NCBI GenBank assembly: GCA_023853785.1
Contig: JAJIRX010000681.1
Coordinates: 186,001 to 250,000, forward strand
Direction of reading: 5' to 3'
Source: Psilocybe azurescens
Taxonomy: Eukaryota; Basidiomycota; Agaricomycetes; Agaricales; Agrocybaceae
Length of the DNA stretch: 64,000 nt
Of this stretch, positions 23,520 through 34,695 are shown in pieces. A program made the position numbers and the translations under genes. Position 1 is the stretch's first letter. The number at the start of each line of letters is the position of its first letter. Below the pieces are notes generated by a model, which was given only the letters and a program-made list of their open reading frames with translations, was not told the origin of the DNA and searched no databases.

Positions 23520-24408
23520 TTCAAGTCGTGTGAAGTTATGCGAGTCAGCACGTCATAAAAGTACGACGTGAACAAAATTGCATTTGGCCGATGCCGTTTC
23601 GTAGAAGTCCCTTTCATTGCAGATTCTCCGTGGTTTTACCAGATAAATACACCTGTCAAATCAATGCGTGATATACAACCTCAACGCCGGACAAATAAGC
23701 ATCTTTCTGCTTCGCAGTAGCATGGAAGCTAAAGGATATAACCGCGCAATATGATCTGCATCAAGACCATTGAAAAGGACTACTCTGAGTACTCTCCTCT
23801 TGGTTTCAACTTGGTCCGGCATCATTTGTTCTTGTCACATCACATGACTCAAATTTCGTTGTGACGAAATCAACCAGAGCCGGCGGCTGTTGGGCGGCTG
23901 TCAGTGGCGGTCAAATGCGGTCAAATGGCTCTCAAATTATCACAACTCTGCTTGCGATACAATGCTTCTCAGCTGCTCTCAGTCTTTATAAATGTTTTTG
24001 CCGGATACATATGGGTACATATCTTTCTTCTCACATGCTGCTCTCGGATGAAATGTCCCCAATAACCTTTTGTGCCTTCTTTTTCTCACCGTCTACTCAG
24101 AAGATAGAAACTCATGCGCTCCTAACTCCATGCTCATTTCGACATCTGAATTTTTCAAAATAAACAGGTCTTAAATAGCAATTCCAACATCACCAGACCG
24201 TACAGACGGACCGTCCGTAATGTTCTCTCCAACAATAGGGTGTCATATGATGGACATAGACTAATAATCTCGACTCCTGTTGAGCTCCATCACCTTGAGG
24301 GATTAAAATAAAAGTATGCTTCACGAATGACCCCAGGCTTCGTCGCCACCTTCTTTTCTTCTTACCTGTGCTTTGAGCCCTGGACTAAACCTTTAAACAA
24401 TCAACAGC
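23520..24408. other. Intergenic between inositol monophosphatase and sugar transporter
   Basis: 889 bp holding the 3' flank of the phosphatase gene and the promoter of the transporter. The direct short repeats GGCGGCTGT and GCGGTCAAAT around 23881-23925 are visible. No gene supported. Confidence 0.4.
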
Positions 24409-27120
24409 ATGGCGGTCAGAGCCGTTCCAACCAACCGATACGCCATACAATTGGCTATATTCATCGCTTTTGGTATGTATACCGATGTATAACCTGTAGG
24501 CATTGTCTGACTATCTGTTCAGGGGGGTAAGGAGGGCAAATCGTTGATGCCGAATGTATGAAAGTGAGTTTTCTTCTGCAAAGTACAGAGCTTTTGACTG
24601 ACAGTGTGGGTTTAGATTAAAATTTGAAACAGGGTTTTTATTTGGCTACGACATTGGCGTTATTTCAGTATGCACTTCCGTTGTCTTAATTCCTGGTCTC
24701 TGTTGAGTTAAATTTTATAAAGGGATGCCTGATCATGCCCGACTTTATTCGAAGATTCGGAGAACTTGGAGACAATGGAGAATTCTTTCTATCTAGCTCA
24801 AGGCAGTCGATTATTACATCTCTTCTTTCCGCCGGGTAAGTATATTTCTTCGCCCACCAAATCTGATCATGCAATGAATTCACAACCGCTCCTTTGCAGA
24901 ACATTTGTGTACGTACCATAGTCGGCACATTATCGTTCAAAGTCGTTGAACTCTTTTTGTTTGTAGAGGCGCGCTCGCACAGGCCTTCACATCTGATAGA
25001 TTTGGACGTCGAGGTTCCATCCTGATATGGTCAGGAATCTTTACGATTGGAGTTGCCATTCAAACCGGAACTACATTTTCCATCGTCCAATTGACCATTG
25101 GAAGGTTTGTCGCCGGTCTCGGTGTTGGTGCTCTCTCAGGTATGCATCTATCTCATACCACTGTCCTCGCGAATCGCTAAGTATCATTTCCTTCAGCTAT
25201 CGTTCCGTGAGTGTATGCGCCTTCCACCAGTGACGCTTGATTCTGATCAAGTAACAAGGCTATACAATGGGGAAACAGCACCAAAGGCCTTGCGAGGAGC
25301 GATGCTAGTTCTCTATCAGTTACAAATTATCACGGGGTGAGATACACGTCTAATGCTGAAAATCTAACTGTTAACGGGAGTTGATTGCTCCAGAATCTTC
25401 CTGAGCTATATTTTGGATCTGGCGACTCATAGAATTTCCAACTCTGCTTCATGGCGCATTCCTGTTGGACTGCAGCTTCTTTTAGGTCTTATACTGCTGT
25501 CTGGAATTTTCTTTTACCCGAATCCCCGTCAGTTTTCCTTGTTATGTATTATAATTAGTGGATTCTGAGTTTTCATTTTCTCAGGCGACACCTCCTTGGA
25601 ACAGGCCGACGCGAAGAAGCTAGAGTGGTTATTTCATCGCTGAACGGAGTTCCCGAGGACGATGAGCTCGTTGATGAACTGGTCGCCGAGCTTGATTATG
25701 CCATCCGAGCAGAAAATGAAGGAGGGAAGGCGACGTGGGCAGAGTGTTTCTCCACCCGCAACAATCTTTGGAAACGCACAGTGAATGGAATGATGCTCCA
25801 GTTCATTCAGCAATTAAACGGCCAAAATTTCTACTGTAAGGACCTCTTTTCACTCGCGAACTAAGATTTATGCTGACTGTTGCATAAAGACTATTATGGG
25901 GACACTTTCTTCCAGAGCGCAGGCACAGAGTGAGTGACAAGGACTCAGAGCTTGGTTTTTTTTTTTTTTAAAAAAAAACGCCGCAGATTGTCCCCCTATG
26001 TCATCCAGGTTATTCTTGGAGGTGTCTCTGTCATTGGTACACTCCCTGCTTTAGTCAGTGTCTTCAATGGTTCAAAATTTGTCCTGCTCAATTTGTCCTT
26101 AGCATCTCATTGAATCTTGGGGTCGCCGGAAGGTATCCTTTCTTTTGCGGATAACGATAAACAACCGCTGATGCGATGCACATCCTATAGTCTCTACTCA
26201 CTGGAGCTGTCTTGGAAGGGGTCTGTTCACTCATTGTCAGTGATTAGTGGTTCCCAACAATACCTTTAATTGATCTTCTCTTCAGGCCGGCTTAGTCGGT
26301 CATTTCACCCTAGCACCTCCAGGGACACCGAAGAGCGAGCTTACAAAGCGGAATAAACAAGGTGGTAGGTGACCGATCTTACTTCACTTTTGTTAAGTTC
26401 TCTAAGGAAAGACAGGTGATGCCTTAATCGCGTTTGCTGTTCTGCAAGTCTTTTCATTTTCAATCTTCTGGGGACCAACTCCGTAAGCTAGATTCAAACT
26501 TTTTGTTTTGTTTTTTGATGTCTTGCTTTCCTCAGATGGGTTTACCTTGGTACTTTGAACGCTTCGTATCGAGATACATATTGCTGAAGATTCCATAGGC
26601 GAATCATTCCCTCTGCGCGTAAGGCCTAAAAGTATTGCCCTTGGTAGTGCAACCAACTGGTGCGTGGGTTTTGCTTCCCTCCCCTCTCAATTCTCATCGA
26701 CGACGTATCGCAGGCTGTGGAATTTCCTTCTTTCTTTCTTCTCCCCAAGGATATCCGCCCGGTAGGCCTTACGAACCACCTTACGTTTGACTCCTTTGCA
26801 GGCAACTGATTATCCCTGTCTAGTATTGGGCCCTTGATCTTGCTGATCTTTTTCGGGATGTTATCATTCGGCTATGTTTACGTGTATCTTTTCATTCCGG
26901 AGACGAAAGGTTTAAGTTTGGAGGAGGTAAATACATTATGCCTTATATCTGAGGAAATCGGTTATTCAATGCATTTTAGGTCGACGAAATGTATCGTTCA
27001 GGGGTCAAGCCATGGAATTCGCCTAGTTGGCAACCACATCTTACCATTGAGGCCCATGAAAAGGCACTCAAGGATTTACATCATCAGGAAAAGGGAAGCA
27101 CTCCAGAACTAGTTGCATGA
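24409..27120 (+). CDS. MFS sugar (hexose/pentose) transporter
   Basis: About 20 exons; those deduced include 24409-24472, 24633-24667, 24723-24835, 24900-24908 (9 nt), 24967-25139, 25197-25206 (10 nt), 25259-25336, 25394-25527, 25585-25835, 25890-25929, 25987-26059, then seven short exons from 26103, and 26824-26926 and 26980-27120. Sugar-porter signatures are LFGYDIGVIS, DRFGRRGSILIWSG, GRFVAGLGVGALS, ESWGRRK, ESFPLRVRPKSIA and PETKGLSLEEVDEMY, predicting twelve membrane helices at the plasma membrane. Substrate cannot be read from sequence, but the neighbouring GH51 gene suggests arabinose or another plant sugar. The exon 8/exon 9 junction does not keep frame (one base appears missing near 25527/25585). 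The first intron (24473-24632) might hide a tiny exon at 24523-24526. Ends 101 bp from the convergent DUF5695 gene. Confidence 0.88.
25956..25978. repeat. T14A9 palindromic tract in a transporter intron
   Basis: A run of 14 T directly followed by 9 A inside a 57-nt intron (25930-25986), just before the 3' splice site. The RNA could fold into a U-A hairpin. A near-identical tract lies in the adjacent DUF5695 gene. Confidence 0.8.
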
Positions 27121-27221
27121 TTTAAACTGCCACGAATTCATATATCTTTTCATTCATTTAATGAGAAACTTGATGATAGTTACAAAACTTGTACATCGTA
27201 GGGAATCGTTGGAATATTTCA

Positions 27222-30200
27222 TTATCCTACGAATAAATTCACTTGGCCTTGTCCATTCGTGAAAGGAACGATGAAGGCTCCTGCATCTTCCTCCAAAGCT
27301 GGGGGTGTCTTGAGGCTACCTACCCCTGCCAATGAAGCCTTTTGTTGAACAGTCAGCCTGCCGCGCGGCGCAGCGGCTGCTCCAACAGCGCCATCTGGAG
27401 TAGCAGTCACGGTTAAGGTGACCGCCTGAGATTGAGGGTCAAATTCAACGATGGAAAATGAGCCAGAATCGAGAGTCAGCATACTTCCTAGGGGGGCGAT
27501 GTATACGCGCCGGCGAATAGAATCACGTATTTGCACCTTCACAGTTGGAGAAGACGAGAGAAGGTTGCCGCCGAATGCTTGCCAGCCGAAGTCTGGATGA
27601 TTAATGATAAACGTCCCCATTCCCAACGTATGACCAGAGAAGTTGGGGCCGTAATCACCAGAATAGCCATCCCACTTCAGAGTATCGGCAAACGAGTGGA
27701 AAGAAGCAGATGCAAATCCACCTTGGTCGATGTTAGATAGTGGTCCACTCAATCCGGCAAAGCCTACACGAAGGAGATAGAAATCAGAAGGATTCGATTC
27801 GAATTCTGAAATGAGTGGAAGAGCGTTGAGGCCACTGCCGTAATGATGGATCTGTCGTTCAATGCGCTGGAGCTTTCCACCGTAGATATTGTCCCTGTGT
27901 GGATGGGAATTGTTGAGATTATGTTGACTTAAGCAGATTATAAAAATTACCAGTATCGTCTGGCATTGCCGTTGTACCCCCAATGAGCGATCAGGGGTTG
28001 ATATGCCAGAATGGAATTTAATGCATTGGTCGCTGTCGCATTATTCCCAAAGTGTTTGCTCCATCCGTACACGCCTTCCTGTCCTGTTGAGTCCCAGGCC
28101 ATTTCCGACCCAAATCTGTACATTTAAGTGAGAATGCAAAACATATTTTGAGCGAGAAAATTGGCTTACGGATAGCGTTCCCCCGCCCAAACTGTGGCAC
28201 GACTGCGCATTTTACTCTCAATCAAGGTAGCATTGGCAACTAGCCCTTCGCGCTTCAAATCATCCAACAAAGAAAGGAGCACGGTCTCTCCCATCAGGCC
28301 GTCTCCAGCATATCCCACTTTACCATTTGTCATGGAAGCCACAGTAAGGACCGCCTGATTAAGGTACCATTGCCAAGTGTGCGTCTTGACGAGGTCGGGA
28401 TAATTGCGTGCGACTCGGTATAGGGCCCAGTATGCAGCCGTGACGTGAACATAGTCGTACGCACGGTCAGTAGCAAAGGAGGCGGCTTGATTCCAAGACC
28501 ACCAATTGCCCCAATTAATCGAGGAAGGATACAAGTAATTTGGAACTAACGCAGGCTGATAAAAAAAGACGGCCTGCGGGTTATAGTGTTTAGAAACGTA
28601 TGTCACAATTTCGCATTGAGAAATTTACCTTCTTGACGGATCCTAGTCGAGAATATATGAGCATTTCCGGGATTTTTTTTTTTAAAAAAAAAGGGAAGCC
28701 TACCATCGGTGTTTTGTACAGAACCCCACAAAGTTTTGCTAACGAATTGTTCCAGCTTGGTGACCTCTGCGGCATTAGGCTGTGCGTATTCTTTCATAGA
28801 CGCTGCCAGCCATGAGCCCGCACCAGCCTCGTCACTGAGACCAGGTATCCAAGCTCTCGGATCATTCTCTACGATCGCATTCACCTCGCGGTCATAGCTG
28901 ATGATTGAAGGCGATCTTTTGAATGGGTCGGTGGTAGAATTGAACCATTGTGATGTCGTCAGGAAAGAGCCCAAGTCAGAGACGGCTTCAGTCGCGGATT
29001 TTGTAAAGTAATAATGGACGGTCTGCAAAGTTCCATCCGCGTATGTTATGGATAATCGGGCTCTGCCCCATACCGATGGGGTGATATTATAGCCATGCCA
29101 AAGGGATGTCTTGGCGTCGCTATTTGCTGACCAAGTCATTGCCCCAGAAGGAGACACAGAGATCGATTGCACTGGAGAAGAATAGCTCAAAAGAGCTTGG
29201 CAACCTGATCCGCTGGGACGATGTATCCCGGAATGGCAGCCGCGACTGGATGGTTGGCAGATATAATAGTTTGTTCAATCTGGCGAATCGAAGGTGCCAA
29301 TCTAAATTGTAGACCATAGGTACGACTGGAGCCTGGTTGTAATATGGTGGAAGTAGGAGCATTCCAAGGCGTGATTTTCGACCATTCGTTCTGAGCATAG
29401 GCCAAGGTGTGTGATTGCCATTCATATAAACCTTCGAATGTCTGTGATTGATAGAAAGGAGTCGCGGAGGTAGACTCTGGGAGGAATCTCCAACCTTCCA
29501 ATGGAGTTTTGCCAACAGGAAGCACTACTAGGGGCGGAAGTGTCCCAAGTAAAGGAGCGACTTGAACATATCCTGCATCCTGTCCTATATAAGGATCAAA
29601 CAGGCTGCATAACTCATTTGTTTGAGCGGCTGTGCGATCGGTGAATATCTAGTCGCTTTTAGTAGGATTTTGACATGAGAGTAGGATAGGAGACTAACGT
29701 TATTAAATTCCAACGGCATTCCCAATGCACCGATTTCGATCGGTACAGTTTGCGAGTTCTTGACAATAAAGAGGAGCTGCAGAGTGTTGTTGACTACTGT
29801 CCATTGTCGTGTAATATTCAACAGAGAATTCGAGGGGAGCGTCGGGGAGAGGTTAGCAGATGCGAGTATCGACCCGGAGGCAGGTAGAGGTATCACGGGT
29901 TTTCGTGCAGTAGACGAATCTCCACTGATCCACGCTGTGGATCCCGTTTTTCTAGCCCGAAAGGTAATGTCGCCAATGTGGTAATTACCGTCGCTTTGAC
30001 GCGCAGACATTTGGTCGGCTGGAACAAAATCAAAGCTGGTGTTTGACAATGGTTTGAGCGAGTATAATGTCTGTGAATCTTTGACCAGTTGAGCCTCGAA
30101 AGTGGAGGTATTGAAGGAAAGAAAGCCATCGCCCAAGCCAAGGGTGTTTGATTGAGCTGAAGTAAGCTGGACCATATACACCGCACATATAAGTATACAG

Positions 30201-30296
30201 GACGCGAGTCCTGAGTATGGTCTGAGGGAAGACTGGTTAATACCAGAGACAAGTGCATGGAAAGACTGGAATCAAGCCTTACGACCTAGGACGCAT
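27222..30296 (-). CDS. Secreted DUF5695-family protein (glycoside-hydrolase-like)
   Basis: Exons 30296-30283, 30232-29699, 29648-28704, 28642-28629 (14 nt), 28573-28170, 28115-27951 and 27894-27222; about 916 aa. The N-terminus has a signal-peptide-like stretch (LASCILICAVYMVQLTSAQS). Then come LGLGDGFLSFNT and FHSFADTLKWDGYSGDYGPNF, with the block FGSEMAWDSTGQEGVYGW, WGYNGNARRYW and ERQIHHYGSGLNALP. I recognise this as the fungal/bacterial DUF5695 family. Members look like six-hairpin glycosidases, but no activity is assigned here. Two bases appear missing: in AAAA at 29189-29192, and at the exon 1/exon 2 junction near 30232-30283, so the start is less certain. It is divergent from the GH51 gene and convergent with the sugar transporter, suggesting a shared role in carbohydrate use. 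Confidence 0.85.
28673..28692. repeat. T11A9 palindromic tract in a DUF5695 intron
   Basis: Eleven T followed by nine A inside the 61-nt intron 28643-28703, next to a 14-nt microexon. Same design as the tract at 25956-25978. Confidence 0.8.
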
Positions 30297-31256
30297 GGTT
30301 TTGGCTGTTGAACTGGATCTGAGGTACATTTGTCGATTGAAGCAAGTTTTGGAATGCTACTGAAGCACTTATATATGTCTACTAGAATTCATTAACAAGG
30401 CACTACGGGCCCTGGATTACTGTGCAGTGTGGACCCAGTATTTGGAAGTGTCAGCCCGGCTAAAACTCCTGAATCAAGCGGCCGCCGATGTCATAGAGCC
30501 TCCAAAAAGCAATGGCATGGAACCATTCTGACCTCCGAGAAGCCTGCAAAAGAATAGTGTCATCGTGGAAGAAGGCCAATCAAAGGTGGCCATGGTCATA
30601 TGCAAAGGAGTCGCGGTTGCAGTTTAAGCTTCCCCCAACATCGTGACTCGTGACTCGACGCGTTAACGAGCCACGTGCATTTTAAACACGCCGACTACGA
30701 CTACTTACCTACCACACATGAATTTCAACTTAGAAAATCTCTTTTGCATGTCGCCGACTGCTGACACTGCACGCAATGACAGACACATCTCTCACTCTGC
30801 GCCGTGCTTCCATGAATCCGCGAAATTGCTGCTAAACTTGCGTAATCAACAACTCTTCTTCCGACTGCTCTATCATATCCTGGTGACATTCCTGCTCGAT
30901 ACAAATTTTGGAGTTTCTCCGTGCTGGAATAGGAGAGAATGCTTTCCAACTGTATTTGATTTCATTGGCTCCGATTTGCGGGAGAAAGGTGGAAAGATCA
31001 CCGATGTACTATGGAGCTTCTCCCAAGAGTCTACCTTCTTTCCTGACAACGCCTGTTACACCTTGCCAGATCAATTGAGGCCATTCAAATATTGCACAGG
31101 ATGCGGCAGAACTACACGAATCTCTTCTCAACGGACCGCTCAATGCGCACTGTCTCCACAAGTCTACGCTAGGCGGACCGGGAAATGAGGGTTATAAAAT
31201 GAACAGAATTACAAGATTTTGGTTGAGAGCTTTCGGTTCGCTCCAGCCTCGTGATC
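30297..31256. promoter_or_regulatory. Divergent promoter region, DUF5695 / GH51
   Basis: 960 bp between start codons of two divergent genes for secreted carbohydrate-active proteins. A duplicated CGTGACT near 30643-30657 and CCACGTG-like sequence near 30672 are visible. A shared regulator is plausible but unproven. The frame at 30718-31188 has no family features and is not called. Confidence 0.45.
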
Positions 31257-34200
31257 ATGCTATACAGGACATTGAATCTTTTTTGTGCGCTGCTGCCTTT
31301 ATTATCATCGAAGGCCCGGGCGACGCTCAGCCCACCTAATGCGTTAACCCTACGTCTAACGGCGAACATTACCCATGAGATACCAACGACGCTATATGGC
31401 TATATGTGGGAGGTCTGGTAACTTTACTGTTCTGCAGAATCTGTGGTCTAATATATCATGATTCTCTAGGACATCAATCATAGGTGCATATATTTGTGTC
31501 ATTGACTTCTTGTAACTGTCAGTAGAACTCGAGACGTCTTTGATTTTTCTTAGCGGAGACGGCGGATTATATGGTCTGTATTTATTCTGTCGGCCTTGCA
31601 TTCTTGCGCTGATTAACAGCAGGCGAACTTTTACAAAATCGAGCATTCCAAGCTGTGATCCCTGGCACGTCAAATGCGTAAGCGAATTCAAAACTGGATC
31701 AGGACGTACAACGTGACTATTACAATTATTAGGCTGAACGCATGGCAGCCTTTCAACGGCGCTCGTTTATCCGTGGTCTCCAACACTAAGGGCGTATCCT
31801 CTTCTCTTCCTAACAGTCTCCAGGTTCAATTTCCTAAAGTTGTTACTGGACCAATTGGTTTTGAAAACACGGGGTTCTGGGGTCAGTTTTTTCTTCATAG
31901 AGTTTCTTTGTCTGTCGTGCTGAATATCTCATAGGTATTAAAGTGCAAGAAGGGTGGACTTACACTGGGTTTTTCTATGCAAAATCCGACACGTTTACAG
32001 GGTCAGTCACTGTGTCGCTTAAATCTACACAAGGGTCTATTTTTTCGTCGGCAACAGTGAAGGGTGTCTCCAAAGATTGGAAAAATTCTCCTTCCAATTC
32101 CAACCAACCAACTCAGCACCAAATGAAAACAATGTATTCAATGTCGTCGTGGATGGAAAGGCAGCCGCCGGTCAGGTTATCCACTTTGGCATGTTCTCTT
32201 TATTTCCTCCGACTTTCCGAGGACGCGAGAATGGCATGCGCATAGATTTGGCAGAAGCATTGGCTGCAACACAGCCATCCGTCTGGCGCTTCCCTGGAGG
32301 GAATAATATCGAAGTAATGTTTCTGCTAAACTGTCTGTTATTATTAAATTTAATACTCACCATCTACAGGGTATGAGTTTTGACACCAGGTGGAGATGGA
32401 ACGAAACCATAGGCCGGTATGGTTTCTCACCATCTGATAAATGTTAGCACATATTGATGCTATATCTAACTTTAGAATTGAAGATAGACCTGGCAGGCTT
32501 GCAGATTGGGGTATAATCGACTTCTTTAAAATTAAGCGTCTGTTGAACTATCCCTTACTAGGATACTCAAACACCGACGGGCTCGTAAGCAAGTCCATTA
32601 CGATGTTCTTTGGTTGGCTCACAGTTAGGATGCAGGGTCTTCTGGAATATCTGAACTGGGTGGAAGATCTAAACGCTGTAAATCACTACCTCTACTACTC
32701 CTAAACGACGTAAACCAATTGATTTGTCCTCCTGCTACATAGGAGCCTATCCTGGGTAACATATATTTTTATTATTTCTTTGCAGATACTGATAACATAT
32801 GACAGGCATATGGAGTGGCATATCAGTCGCGAATTATTCAGACCTGTCCACATGGCCCGTTGTACCGGAAGCAGATCTGCAACCTTACATCGACGATGCC
32901 CTCAATGAAATTGAGTTCATAGTTGGCGACGCAAAAACGACCAAATATGGACAGCTCAGAGCAAGCCTTGGTCGAGAGGAGCCATATTCTCTCAAATACA
33001 TAGAAGTGTACGTTATCCATCGAAGAAATCCAAATCAATGTTAACATCGAATTAATTCAGAGGAAACGAAGATACAGTAAGCTTTGTCTATTTCTTGCGT
33101 CGACGATGATTAAATCAACTGCTTGTTTACACCACTAGTTCCAAGCTGCTTCGTGAGTCCCTTGAACCTCCTATCGAATCTAGCATTTAAGGTTCAATCC
33201 AAGCTACGCGGCTTACCGTTGGAAGGCCTTCGTGGATGCCATTGGTGCCAAATTCCCTCAAATGGAATTCCTTGCAACCACATTGCCCTCAACTGCCTCT
33301 CACCCCTGCCTATACTAAAAGTGCGTGGCGTACCACTTTACACTGTAAGATTGTTGACATATCCCGGAATTAAGTTGATTTCCATGAATATAGCTCACCA
33401 TCGTGGTTCACAAACGCTGCATTTATGTTTGACAGCTATCCTCGTAATGGCACACAATTTTTCATTGGTAAGAAATTATATGTTTATACTCTGAACGCGA
33501 AGCTGATGATATCATATTAAGGCGAATATGCAGGTCTGTCACAACTAGTCGATTAACACTTAATTTGGCTCTCAGCTGGAGTCCAGTAACATCTACGAAC
33601 GACAACAACGCTCTAGGGGATATTCCCAGTGGCCGCCTGGCATATCCCACTCTTCAGGGCTCAGTTGCTGAGGCAGCATTTATGACTGGGTTGGAACGTA
33701 ATTCCGATGTAGTGTTTGCTTCTGCTTGTAAGTACATTTACATTTCCAGCTTCCTATTTGCACTCAAACACTCTGTCGTAGATGCCCCTAGGTAAATATT
33801 TTATAGACACGTGGTTAAGCTTGCTTACTCAGATGTAACCCAGCCTTCAACACATTAGAGGCTTCCAATGGACTCCAGATATCCTAACATATGACGCAAC
33901 TAGGATGGTCAAATCAACGTCTTACTATGTGCAACAGGTCAGTATACCTTGTGTGCGGGGTGGAAGCTTGACATGATGAATACTCCGAAGATGTTTAGTG
34001 TTAACCGCGGCACTCATGTGCTGGAGACGTCTCCAGTGTCCTCTCCAGATAGCGCACCCCTTTACTGGGTAGCCAGTATCAATAACGAGACAGACGTCGT
34101 ATTTTTAAAGGTGTGATACGCGATCTTATTGTTGCTCGCACTATTGCTCACTGATGATTTCGAGGTTAGGTATCAAACGCTGGGACCGCAGATCTCACAG

Positions 34201-34439
34201 CGTACATTTTCCTCGACTTCCCCGTCACTGGAATCTTGACCGCAGTTTCAATCAGCTCCCCGTCCTTAAGCCCTATCTCCGGTCAATTCAATGTCTCAAA
34301 TACTTTGGATGCCCCAGAGCAGATTATCCCTGTTTCTAACAGTTGGGCCGTTCCCCTTCCTGATCGATTGAATTTTACATTCCCCGCCATGAGCGTGACG
34401 GTACTCACGTTGCAAAGTCCCAATTTCGGGACTCTTTAA
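31257..34439 (+). CDS. GH51 alpha-L-arabinofuranosidase, secreted
   Basis: The gene is split into about 20 exons, several tiny: 31257-31412, 31470-31483 (14 nt), 31554-31573 (20), 31620-31677, 31733-31881, 31935-32313, 32370-32416, 32476-32510, 32562-32584 (23), 32636-32677, 32743-32755 (13), 32806-33007, 33061-33076 (16), 33139-33152 (14), 33192-33320, 33375-33467, and more to 34439. It opens with a signal peptide (FCALLPLLSSKARA). GH51 enzymes release terminal arabinofuranose from arabinan and arabinoxylan with retention. The motifs are PTTLYGYMWEDINHSGDGGL, SVWRFPGGNNIEG, the acid/base Glu in YIEVGNED, and the nucleophile Glu in FFIGEYAVTSTN. Frame breaks occur at AAAAA 32081-32085 (base missing) and near 33296-33304 (extra base). 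Otherwise both catalytic regions and the C-terminal beta domain are intact. Confidence 0.92.
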
Positions 34440-34695
34440 CGTATTTTCTTGTTTTTATACGTACAGTGTAGATGGCTCGTACTATTAACATTTAACTGGT
34501 GTCAATCTTGTGGAAATTAATATCCGAAGGCGTCTTGTTCGAATCAGAGCAGAATTGGTGTAAACACGGAGGGTCACGCATTTGTCACGCGACGACGCGT
34601 TTTGCTTGGATTGTCCTGAACTTCCGTTTCCTATTCCGTTAACTTACCTCAAGGGTCAATCAAGGGTAGACTGGCTCGGAACACTCACGAATACT

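Noticed and set aside
30718..31188. 156-codon plus-strand frame as a gene between DUF5695 and GH51
   Set aside because: No domain, signal peptide or intron pattern; it fills the promoter region of two divergent genes.
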